Virus record (IMG/VR): IMGVR_UViG_3300021168_000050 | Location: 1 to 44,215 of that record | Strand: one strand, 5' to 3' | DNA from: a virus | Length of the DNA stretch: 44,215 nucleotides | Shown here: in pieces, positions 13,006-19,707 of the stretch | Layout: each line of letters begins with the position of its first letter | How positions within the stretch are numbered: position 1 is the first letter of the stretch | Translations under genes and position numbers: made by a program | Notes under the pieces: model-generated | The model's input: the letters and a program-made list of their open reading frames with translations, nothing else | What the model was told of the DNA's origin: nothing | Databases searched by the model: none

Positions 13006-13106
13006 GGGAAAACCGGAGTAGGCTTGAAAGCGCTGTCGGGCTGGGATGATAAACCATAACCCGTCAGAAGTGCGGCGATAGCTCCGTCAGTACGCCTAGA
13101 GGGCTA

Positions 13107-13137
13107 GGGCCCTGCCCGCCTTAGAAGGGTGGGGCCC
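13107..13137 (+). other. Strong GC hairpin before the polymerase gene
   Basis: GGGCCCTGCCC (13107-13117) pairs with GGGTGGGGCCC (13127-13137) over 11 pairs including two adjacent G-U pairs, loop GCCTTAGAA. No T-run follows, so it is not a classical terminator. It ends 17 bases before the polymerase ATG and could limit polymerase translation or protect the mRNA end of the SSB transcript. Confidence 0.5.
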
Positions 13138-13154
13138 GCTTCCCTGGAGATCTC

Positions 13155-15245
13155 ATGATCAACTTCAATATCTTCCCGACTAGGTCGATGCCGAAGTACG
13201 ATCGCTGGATCGTAATCGACTTCGAGACCGCCTCGATGTGCGACCTGAAGGCGTGCGGGTCATGGCGCTACGCTCAGGACGTCTCAACGCAGGTGCTATG
13301 CCTGAGCTACGAGAATGAGCGTGGGCGGCGTAACACGTGGTTCCCTGGCACTGATCCCAGCGAGGGCCTGATGGCCGCCCTGCGCGATCCTACGGTCTGC
13401 GTGATAGCCCACAACGTCAGCTTCGAGAAGGCTATCTGGCGCTTCATCATGGTCCCGGCCGGCTGGCCCGACATCCCGGATGAGCGTTGGCATGACACGG
13501 CTGCGGTCTGCGCGATGCGCGGCTTCCCGATCGGGCTGGAGCAGGCGCTCATGGAGCTCGGCGGCCCCATGCAGAAGGATATGGAGGGGAACAAGCTGAC
13601 CCTCTCCCTATCCAAAGCCGGCGCTCGTACGACCAAGAACGGGTCGACGATCAAGGGCATGCTACCTGAGATCACGCCACAGATCCTGGCCCGGGTCGGG
13701 CAATATTGCGAGAGCGACATCTATGGACAGGTCTGGATCCACAAACGGATGGGCTGGCTTCCGCCAAAGGAGCTCGAGCTCTGGCTCTTGAACCAGAAGA
13801 TCAATGAGCGCGGCGTCCGCCTCGACATGGAATATGTGCGCGCCTGCCAATCAGTGGTCGACCAGGCCACGGCCGCTCTGGTCGGGGAATTCGAGGAGCT
13901 CACGGGTGGGCTCGGGTTCAACCAGGGGGCCAAGATCATAGCCTGGTGCCAATCGAAGGGTTTCAATCTGCCGAACATGCAGAAGGAGACCCTCGTCGAA
14001 GTCTTAGGATGGGATCCCGATGAGACAGATGAAGATGAGACCCTTGCGCTACCAGACGACTTTACCTTTGAGCCTGTCCCGATGCCTGATGACGTGCGTC
14101 GGGCTCTTACTATTCGCCAGCTTGTTGGAAGTTCAAGTATCAAAAAGCTACGTCGGATGGAACAGTGCGTCAACTATGACAGTCGTGCGCGAGGCCTGCT
14201 TCAGTATCACGGGACTGGGCCTGGGAGAAATACCTCTCGTCTGTTTCAGATCCACAACTTCCCCAAGGGGACAATCAAAGTCGATGATCTTCCCCCGGAT
14301 CCTGAAACTCTAGTCGCGGCGATCAAGACACGCGACGTTGCTTATATCGAGATGATGTACGGCCCCGCGGTAGAGACCGTCGTCCAGGGACTACGACACG
14401 CGATTACCGTCGACCCGGGGAACGTCATGATGGCTGGCGACTACGCCGGCATCCAGGCCCGCCTCGTGCTCTCGGTCGCCGGGCAGCATGACAAGACCGC
14501 CCTGATGGCAGGCGGCGTAGACGTCTACTGCGACATGGCGGCCCAGATCTACAAGCGGCCGATCGACAAGCACAAGGACCCCAAGGAGCGGGGCGTCGGG
14601 AAGAACTCCGTCCTTGGCCTCGGCTTCCAAATGGGCGGCAAGACCTTCCAGTTCAAATACGGGAAGGATCTGACCCTGGAGTTCTGTGAGGGCGTCGTCC
14701 AGATCTACCGTGAGGAGTGGGCACCCCTGGTCCCGAAGGTTTGGGCGGCCCTCCAGAGCGCCTCTATCAAGGCCCTGGAGGAACGGATCCCGGTAGAGGC
14801 CTACGGCCTCGTCTACCGCATCGAGGACCGCTGGCTGACCTGCCAGCTGCCTGGCGGCAACAAGCTATGGTACGCTGACCCTCAGCTGATCTGGAAGCGG
14901 ATGACCTGGTCGACCGACGAGGAGCCGGTGATCCGGAGGGCCTGGTCGTTCAAGTCGACGAAGCAGAAGCGCCGCGTCACAGTCGACGCCTTCGGAGGCC
15001 AGTTGACAGAGAATGCGATCATGGGTATGGAGCGACAGATCGTCGCAGATGCGCAATTGCGTTGCGAGGCCGAGGGCCTTCCCGTAATCTTCGACGTTCA
15101 CGACGAGGTAGTCTGCGAGGTTCCGGAAACCAGAGCCGACCTGAAGATGTTCACTCAGCTATTGGAAGACGTGAAGCCCTGGGTCCGCCACATACAGGTT
15201 CCGATCCAGGTCGATGTCTGGCAGGGAAAGGTGTACAAGAAATGA
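13155..15245 (+). CDS. Family A DNA polymerase with 3'-5' exonuclease domain
   Basis: The 696-residue replicative polymerase has Exo I DFET (D22, E24), Exo II-like AHNVSFEKAIW and Exo III-like YCESDIYG, so proofreading is probably intact. Polymerase motif A is DYAGIQAR (429-436), motif B R479-x3-K483 with LGLGFQMG (487-494), and motif C DVHDEVV (647-653). In motif A the usual glutamate of DYSxIELR is Gln434, and the motif B position equal to Y766 of E. coli Pol I is F491. GGAG precedes the ATG by six bases. It is preceded by a 149-base structured leader and followed by three overlapping small genes. Codon use drops in GC around 14000-14300. Confidence 0.95.
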   Translation: MINFNIFPTRSMPKYDRWIVIDFETASMCDLKACGSWRYAQDVSTQVLCLSYENERGRRNTWFPGTDPSEGLMAALRDPTVCVIAHNVSFEKAIWRFIMVPAGWPDIPDERWHDTAAVCAMRGFPIGLEQALMELGGPMQKDMEGNKLTLSLSKAGARTTKNGSTIKGMLPEITPQILARVGQYCESDIYGQVWIHKRMGWLPPKELELWLLNQKINERGVRLDMEYVRACQSVVDQATAALVGEFEELTGGLGFNQGAKIIAWCQSKGFNLPNMQKETLVEVLGWDPDETDEDETLALPDDFTFEPVPMPDDVRRALTIRQLVGSSSIKKLRRMEQCVNYDSRARGLLQYHGTGPGRNTSRLFQIHNFPKGTIKVDDLPPDPETLVAAIKTRDVAYIEMMYGPAVETVVQGLRHAITVDPGNVMMAGDYAGIQARLVLSVAGQHDKTALMAGGVDVYCDMAAQIYKRPIDKHKDPKERGVGKNSVLGLGFQMGGKTFQFKYGKDLTLEFCEGVVQIYREEWAPLVPKVWAALQSASIKALEERIPVEAYGLVYRIEDRWLTCQLPGGNKLWYADPQLIWKRMTWSTDEEPVIRRAWSFKSTKQKRRVTVDAFGGQLTENAIMGMERQIVADAQLRCEAEGLPVIFDVHDEVVCEVPETRADLKMFTQLLEDVKPWVRHIQVPIQVDVWQGKVYKK

Positions 15246-15331
15246 ACTCTCAAGATCTTATAGACTGGTGCCTCTTCGCTGGGAGCGCCTTGTTCTTCAT
15301 CGCAAACATAATCCACATGGTGACGAAATGA
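15242..15331 (+). CDS. 29-residue single-membrane-span peptide
   Basis: ATG 15242 overlaps the polymerase stop (ATGA) and encodes a 29-residue peptide with one hydrophobic helix, WCLFAGSALFFIANIIHMV. Its own stop overlaps the following start (ATGA at 15328), so the ribosome can pass through polymerase, this peptide and the next gene in one coupled chain. Function unknown; the double overlap is the main support for its being translated. Confidence 0.5.
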   Translation: MNSQDLIDWCLFAGSALFFIANIIHMVTK

Positions 15332-15522
15332 CTTGGAAGACCGAGCGCGTCTGGACGCGGTCTGAGATGTCTTCGAAGGGGCCATTCGAGATCGCCATGG
15401 AGATTGCCGCGGAGCATGATCGTCTGCGCATCGCTGGAGTGAAGTCCATGTCCCGCTTTATCGGAGCCGAGGACAAGTACGAGCTTTGGTCGTGGGTCGA
15501 GGATGAGGGATACAAGGAATGA
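15328..15522 (+). CDS. Hypothetical small protein (64 aa)
   Basis: ATG 15328 overlaps the previous stop (ATGA) and the stop overlaps the RuvC-like start (ATGA, 15519-15522). The 64-residue acidic protein contains two W-rich patches (MTWKTERVWTR, ELWSWVEDEG) and a helix between them. I do not recognise the family. Small proteins of this kind with W and E/D are common next to phage polymerases. Confidence 0.55.
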   Translation: MTWKTERVWTRSEMSSKGPFEIAMEIAAEHDRLRIAGVKSMSRFIGAEDKYELWSWVEDEGYKE

Positions 15523-15959
15523 AGATCGGCGCGCTCGATCTCGGGACGACCTGGGCCTTCGCTGACAATCGCGCAGGCACAGTCGTGATCCATGAGGTTC
15601 TACAGGGCAAGCGCCCTCAGAAGCTGGCCGAGTTCACACGCGCCATGCAGGGCCTCTTCGAGGGCTTGGATGTCGTGGTGTATGAGCGCCCCTTCGCCCG
15701 CGGCCAGGCTGCTACTCGCCTCCTGTGGGCCATAGCGGGCATCATCGAGGCCGCTGCCCATGATCAGGGAGTGGCCGTCCTGGACATGACCCCGGGCGAG
15801 ATAAAGGAGTGGTCGACGGGCTTCGGAAGAGCGGACAAACCTGCTATGATGCAGGCTGCCTTCCTGCTCGGCTACGAAGGCGATAATGAACACGAGGCGG
15901 ACGCGTGGTGCCTGCTGCGCTTTGCCGAAGCAACCTTGAGCAAGGAGCTCTCCAAATGA
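15519..15959 (+). CDS. RuvC-like Holliday-junction resolvase
   Basis: The 146-residue protein has the RNase H-fold resolvase motifs: D7 in ALDLGTT on the first strand, E56 in VVVYERPF, and E126-x-D128 in NEHEADAW near the C-terminus. RuvC-like phage enzymes cut branched DNA so that concatemers can be packaged. Length agrees with small phage RuvC relatives (about 140-170 residues). ATG 15519 overlaps the preceding stop and GGA stands just upstream; the end overlaps the metallophosphoesterase start. Confidence 0.85.
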   Translation: MKIGALDLGTTWAFADNRAGTVVIHEVLQGKRPQKLAEFTRAMQGLFEGLDVVVYERPFARGQAATRLLWAIAGIIEAAAHDQGVAVLDMTPGEIKEWSTGFGRADKPAMMQAAFLLGYEGDNEHEADAWCLLRFAEATLSKELSK

Positions 15960-17194
15960 CCCAAGCCTTCACTTCAGATGCCGAGATCGTCGAAACCCTG
16001 CGCGCTATCGAGGCGGCTGGCGGCTCCCAGCGGGAGGCTTCCAGAGTTTTGGGGATCGACCGCGACACCGTGAAGAAACGCGCCATTATGGCAGAGACCC
16101 GCGGGCTCACTGTCGACACGAAAGTGCTAACCGAGCTCGACCGCTTGAAGATCGCCCTGTCCCAAGCCAACCGGGACATCAAGGGTCTGCAGAAGGAGGC
16201 GGATAGCGCAGAGCGGATCCGCTCCGAGATCTATCGCCTAGCCTCCAGGACGCCTGAGCCGCCGGCTTGGCTAAACCCGAAGACATCGCGCTTCGGACAC
16301 CGCGGCATGCCCTGCACAATCTGGTCCGACTGGCACTATGGCGAAGTCGTGCGCCCCGAGGAAGTCGGCGGCTGCAACACCTTCAACATGGACGTAGCCA
16401 AGCAACGGGTCGAGCGCCTAGTGGACACGACGATCGACCTATGTTTCAATCACATGGGCCGCGCTGAGACCAAGTATCCCGGCATCGTCGTGATGCTAGG
16501 AGGTGACATGCTGAGTGGAGATATTCATGAAGAACTCATGGCTACTAATGACCGCACTACTCAGCAATGTATTAATGATCTCACTGATATTCTGGCGGCT
16601 GGGCTCGAAAGAATGGCCGACACGTTTGGACGTGTATTTGTTCCTTCCGTTGTGGGTAATCACGGCCGTGCTTCTCGTAAGCCTCGTATGAAGGGCCGCG
16701 TTTACACCTCGCACGAGTGGAACATCTACTGCAATCTGGAGCGCCACTTCCGCAAGGATAAGCGGATCTCCTTCCTGATCCCTGGAGAGAGCGATGCCTA
16801 CTTCTCCGTCTATGGACACCGCTTCCTCCTCACCCATGGAGACAGTCTGGGTGTCAAGGGAGGTGATGGAATTATTGGTTCGCTCGGGCCAATTATGCGA
16901 GGCGCACTTAAGGTGGGCAAGTCGGAGGCTCAGATCGGGCGCGAGTTCGACACGGTGGTCATGGGTCACTGGCATCAAGCCCTGTGGCTGCCAGGGATTA
17001 TCGTCAACGGTGCTCTCAAGGGCTACGATGAATACGCCCGCCTCGCGATCAGAGCGCCCTATAGCCGCCCCTCCCAACAACTCTGGTTCGTCCACCCCGA
17101 GCACGGCATCACCGCCAAGTGGGAGATTTTCCTAGACGAGAAGTATGTCAGTACGGACACCAGCGTCACCCTCACCTGGGAGCAGCCCGCATAG
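15956..17194 (+). CDS. Metallophosphoesterase with N-terminal HTH and coiled coil
   Basis: The 412-residue protein starts with a helix-turn-helix (SQREASRVLGIDRDTVKKR, about 24-42), a coiled-coil stretch (about 58-95), then a calcineurin-like phosphoesterase with SDWHYGE (D125, H127), GGDML (D184), GNHGR (N235, H236), THGDS (H294) and GHWHQ (H338, H340). All metal ligands are present. Phage members of this type are often called DNA repair exonuclease-like, but their substrate is unknown; the HTH suggests action on DNA. Start ATG 15956 overlaps the resolvase stop. Codon use changes abruptly to T/A-ending codons at about 16495-16700 across the active-site region. Confidence 0.88.
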   Translation: MTQAFTSDAEIVETLRAIEAAGGSQREASRVLGIDRDTVKKRAIMAETRGLTVDTKVLTELDRLKIALSQANRDIKGLQKEADSAERIRSEIYRLASRTPEPPAWLNPKTSRFGHRGMPCTIWSDWHYGEVVRPEEVGGCNTFNMDVAKQRVERLVDTTIDLCFNHMGRAETKYPGIVVMLGGDMLSGDIHEELMATNDRTTQQCINDLTDILAAGLERMADTFGRVFVPSVVGNHGRASRKPRMKGRVYTSHEWNIYCNLERHFRKDKRISFLIPGESDAYFSVYGHRFLLTHGDSLGVKGGDGIIGSLGPIMRGALKVGKSEAQIGREFDTVVMGHWHQALWLPGIIVNGALKGYDEYARLAIRAPYSRPSQQLWFVHPEHGITAKWEIFLDEKYVSTDTSVTLTWEQPA

Positions 17195-17220
17195 CTGACC
17201 CGAAGCCTGGAGAACTTCCC

Positions 17221-17736
17221 ATGGATCTCGACCTTCATTCCCTCCTCAGCGAGGAAGACTGGGGCATAGCTGTGCGCTATATCGGCTCGCTCTATCGGCC
17301 GCCAGATCTTACGATCGCCCCAGACGGAGAGCCCTACATCTACCGCTGGTACGTGACGCCGCGGAGCAGCCAGGCCAACGTCTATTTCCACGTCCAGGTG
17401 AAGGACGATCCCGATCGCCCACTGCACGATCACCCGTGGGACAACATGAGCACTATCTTGGCCGGGGGTTATATCGAGCACATCCAGTCTCATCCGCCGC
17501 ACGGCGAGACGATCTTGCTCACCCGCCGGCCTGGAGACGTGGTCTTCCGCAGGGCTAAGGAGGCGCACCGGCTGTTCATGCCAGCTGGCGTTCCCTACAC
17601 CATGACCCAGTTCACCACCGGGCCCAAGATCCGCTCATGGGGCTTCTGGGACCTGAAGCGTGGCTGGCTTCATAACGAAGACACCGTCCATCTGGTCGAC
17701 GGCAAGTCGGTCTCACCGAAGGAGAACTTCTCATGA
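17221..17736 (+). CDS. Cupin-fold protein
   Basis: GGAG stands before ATG 17221. The 171-residue protein shows a cupin pattern frequent in phages: YIYRWYVTPR, HDHPWDNMSTILAGGY with H69, H71 and Y84/E86, then a GDVVFRRAKEAHRLFMPAG segment with H116, and a final RSWGFWD. The HxH...E...H set would bind one metal ion. The substrate is unknown; relatives are annotated only as cupin or hypothetical. Its end overlaps the next gene (ATGA), so the two are co-expressed. Confidence 0.75.
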   Translation: MDLDLHSLLSEEDWGIAVRYIGSLYRPPDLTIAPDGEPYIYRWYVTPRSSQANVYFHVQVKDDPDRPLHDHPWDNMSTILAGGYIEHIQSHPPHGETILLTRRPGDVVFRRAKEAHRLFMPAGVPYTMTQFTTGPKIRSWGFWDLKRGWLHNEDTVHLVDGKSVSPKENFS

Positions 17737-18449
17737 GCCTAGAGAAATTAGAAGCACGAGACGACCGCCTGTGCAGCTGCGGCGCTGGAAACAAGAGCCC
17801 AGGGAACTGGCACGATCCTCGCTGCTATTCCTATTATGAATTAGTCTCTAGGCCTCTTGTGCCAATCATCCCTGACTGGATGGAGCAGCAAAGAGAGGCC
17901 CATACCAGAGGCTTTGGCATAGTCTATCCAGCTGAAGCTACGGTCGCGGAGCGCGCTGAAATCCTCGCCCGGGAGACGATCACATCTTACGACCACCCCA
18001 TGGATAGGTCTTTCGTTATGCCCGAAGGCCTGGACGAGTACGTTCGGAGCATGGACATCAGCAAAGCGATAAAGCCCGGCAGCACGGCAGGCCACATCAA
18101 CCCCAAGGACATCGCCGGCTCTCGCAAGGTGCCGTTCCGCCTCGTCCCGTGGGGTGCTATGGTGGGAGTAGCCAAGGTCTTGGCCGAGGGCGCTCGGAAG
18201 TACGGGCCCTTCAATTGGAGGCACAAGCCGATTGGCCGCATGGCCTACTACGAGGCTGCGCTACGCCACATCACGGCGGCTATGGACGGGGAGGACATCG
18301 ACCCTGAGAGCAGTCTGGCCCACATAGATCACGCCATCGCCGGCCTTCTGATAGAGCGCGACGCGACAGCGAACGGAACCTGCAAAGATGACCGCCACAA
18401 GCACGGCGTGACCGGAGACCTGATTAGGGCTTCGACAAAGCGGGCTTAG
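17733..18449 (+). CDS. dATP/dGTP diphosphohydrolase-like protein (DUF5664/MazZ-type)
   Basis: The C-terminal half (about residues 130-205) matches the dATP/dGTP diphosphohydrolase family: FRLVPWGAMVGVAKVLAEGA, KYGPFNWRHKP, YYEAALRHITAAMDGEDIDP and SLAHIDHAIAGLL. These all-alpha MazG-like enzymes cleave dNTPs to dNMPs; the member MazZ belongs to the 2-aminoadenine pathway of some phages. The N-terminal half is different and contains a cysteine/histidine cluster (C14, C16, H27, C31) that could bind zinc. No purZ-like gene is in the window, so the role may be pool balancing. ATGA overlap with the cupin gene; it is the last rightward gene and overlaps the leftward spanin gene by 26 bases. Confidence 0.8.
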   Translation: MSLEKLEARDDRLCSCGAGNKSPGNWHDPRCYSYYELVSRPLVPIIPDWMEQQREAHTRGFGIVYPAEATVAERAEILARETITSYDHPMDRSFVMPEGLDEYVRSMDISKAIKPGSTAGHINPKDIAGSRKVPFRLVPWGAMVGVAKVLAEGARKYGPFNWRHKPIGRMAYYEAALRHITAAMDGEDIDPESSLAHIDHAIAGLLIERDATANGTCKDDRHKHGVTGDLIRASTKRA

Positions 18450-18792
18450 GCCCAGCGCATGCATCCAGCGCGGCCTGCTTCTCATGGTCGCGCTGGATCC
18501 TATCCAACCTCCCCATCGTCAGAAGCTGCACGGCCGTGAACGGATCTGCGACTGCGGCCAAGGCTTGGTCTGTGTCAGGGTACACGGGATCCCGGCCGAG
18601 CTTGCTCGTGTCGCAATAGACTGGTGTCGGGACGGGGATCTTGACGATCTGAGGGCCTGAGCTCGCGCAGCTGCACATGACGATAATCGCAAAAACTGCG
18701 AAGATTGACATAGCGACTACACCCCAGAAACCTGCTCGCTCGATGCGGGTCTGGACGCTCTCGTTGCCAGGCTCTGGCCAGGGGAGGCTCAT
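18424..18792 (-). CDS. Rz1-like outer-membrane spanin candidate
   Basis: The 122-residue product has a hydrophobic segment (about 22-40) ending in MCSCASSG, then a proline-rich stretch (IVKIPVPTPVYC) and a helical tail ending in AALDACAG, typical of Rz1-like proteins found downstream of an i-spanin gene. In gamma-type systems Rz1 is an outer-membrane lipoprotein that fuses the membranes together with Rz at the end of lysis. Here the lipobox (IVMC or MCSC) is not a good match and the N-terminus is extended by 27 residues; an internal ATG at 18711 would remove the extension. Start overlaps the preceding stop (ATGA). It is the last late gene. Confidence 0.65.
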   Translation of the reverse strand: MSLPWPEPGNESVQTRIERAGFWGVVAMSIFAVFAIIVMCSCASSGPQIVKIPVPTPVYCDTSKLGRDPVYPDTDQALAAVADPFTAVQLLTMGRLDRIQRDHEKQAALDACAGPKPALSKP

Positions 18793-19172
18793 CGCACGCT
18801 CCTGTGAACCATATCGAGGATCGCTTGGTCTTGGCAGATGCCTTTTGCCGGATGGGGCAGCGCTTGGATCAAGGCAACTCTCTTAGATAGGGACGCGCCG
18901 GCCGCCTGGGCTTCCAGGACGGCGTTGTCCACGCGCAGCGCATTCGTGGCCGTCAGCGCTTTCGCTGCCGTAGCGAGGTCTCCTACGGCCTTGTTCTGGA
19001 TTGCCAGGTCGTTGGCATAGAGCTTCGCCTGGGACTGGGCGACCGTGACGTCCTTTTTAAGCACGTCAACACGAATGGTCTGGACGCCCAAGCCGAGGAG
19101 AAGCACGCCCACTCCGACCCATGCCCATGTGCTGGGTTTCAGGAAAGCGGAGAGGGCGAGCATCCCAGCCAT
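18789..19172 (-). CDS. Rz-like inner-membrane spanin candidate
   Basis: The 127-residue protein has one N-terminal transmembrane helix (about residues 15-32, WVGVGVLLLGLGVQT) followed by a long helical region with heptad-like spacing (about 34-100) that should form a periplasmic coiled coil, the standard layout of i-spanins. It lies directly upstream of the Rz1-like gene and downstream of lysozyme and holin, the usual place for spanins. No strong ribosome-binding site precedes ATG 19172; the previous stop is four bases upstream. Confidence 0.7.
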   Translation of the reverse strand: MAGMLALSAFLKPSTWAWVGVGVLLLGLGVQTIRVDVLKKDVTVAQSQAKLYANDLAIQNKAVGDLATAAKALTATNALRVDNAVLEAQAAGASLSKRVALIQALPHPAKGICQDQAILDMVHRSVR

Positions 19173-19176
19173 TGGC

Positions 19177-19704
19177 TTAGCCAGCGCCAGCCGCGCCAGC
19201 GGACTTGACTTCAGTGACGCCCTCGACCGGGCGCTCAGAAGGCTCGGAGGTGAAGTTCACCTGAGCGCCGACGGTGCCGGTGATGACCTTAGCGGCATCC
19301 GCCGCCTTCGGGGCCAGCTTGGCGACCAGGGCGGCATCCGCCGCCTTCGGGGCCAGCTTGGCGACCAGGGCGGCGACAGTGTCCTTGAGCTCGTCAAGGT
19401 TCTTGAGGCCGGCTTCATAGTCGGCGCGCAGGGCGTCATACTCTGACTTGGCCACGGTTTCGATTTCCGAGACAGCAGGGGCGACAAAGGCTTCCGCATT
19501 GGCGAGAGCATCCTTGGCGTCTTTGAGGATAGCGGCAGAATATTCTTGGAACGTTCCCATTGTAGGCTCCTTAGTTGCGGCCAGCGCGACAGCGGCGACC
19601 TTTGGGGTGATCCGCACCGGGGCGCGGGGCTTTCGGTGAAGCAGGTAGTATGCCACGCCGACGGATGAAAGGCAAACAGCTGCCAGATAGATCAGGGTTT
19701 CCAT
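19177..19704 (-). CDS. Membrane-anchored helical protein in the lysis cassette, two possible starts
   Basis: The long form (175 residues, ATG 19704) begins with a transmembrane helix (about residues 4-22) and a basic segment. An internal ATG at 19560 is preceded by a much better ribosome-binding site (GGAG, six bases) and would give a 127-residue soluble form lacking the membrane helix. The rest is alanine-rich and helical, with an exact 13-residue tandem repeat (ALVAKLAPKAADA twice). Position between endolysin and spanins suggests a role in lysis or lysis timing (inference); family not recognised. Confidence 0.6.
   Translation of the reverse strand: METLIYLAAVCLSSVGVAYYLLHRKPRAPVRITPKVAAVALAATKEPTMGTFQEYSAAILKDAKDALANAEAFVAPAVSEIETVAKSEYDALRADYEAGLKNLDELKDTVAALVAKLAPKAADAALVAKLAPKAADAAKVITGTVGAQVNFTSEPSERPVEGVTEVKSAGAAGAG
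19292..19369. repeat. Exact 39-bp tandem duplication inside a gene
   Basis: The 39-base unit at 19292-19330 is followed directly by an identical copy at 19331-19369, with five more matching bases beyond. The unit is a multiple of three and adds 13 residues. Complete identity suggests a recent slippage or duplication event. Confidence 0.9.
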
Positions 19705-19707
19705 GGG

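Noticed and set aside
19045-19446. Rightward frame across the 39-bp tandem repeat
   Set aside because: It is antisense to the membrane-anchored lysis-cassette protein, has no start signal, and shows no recognisable domain.
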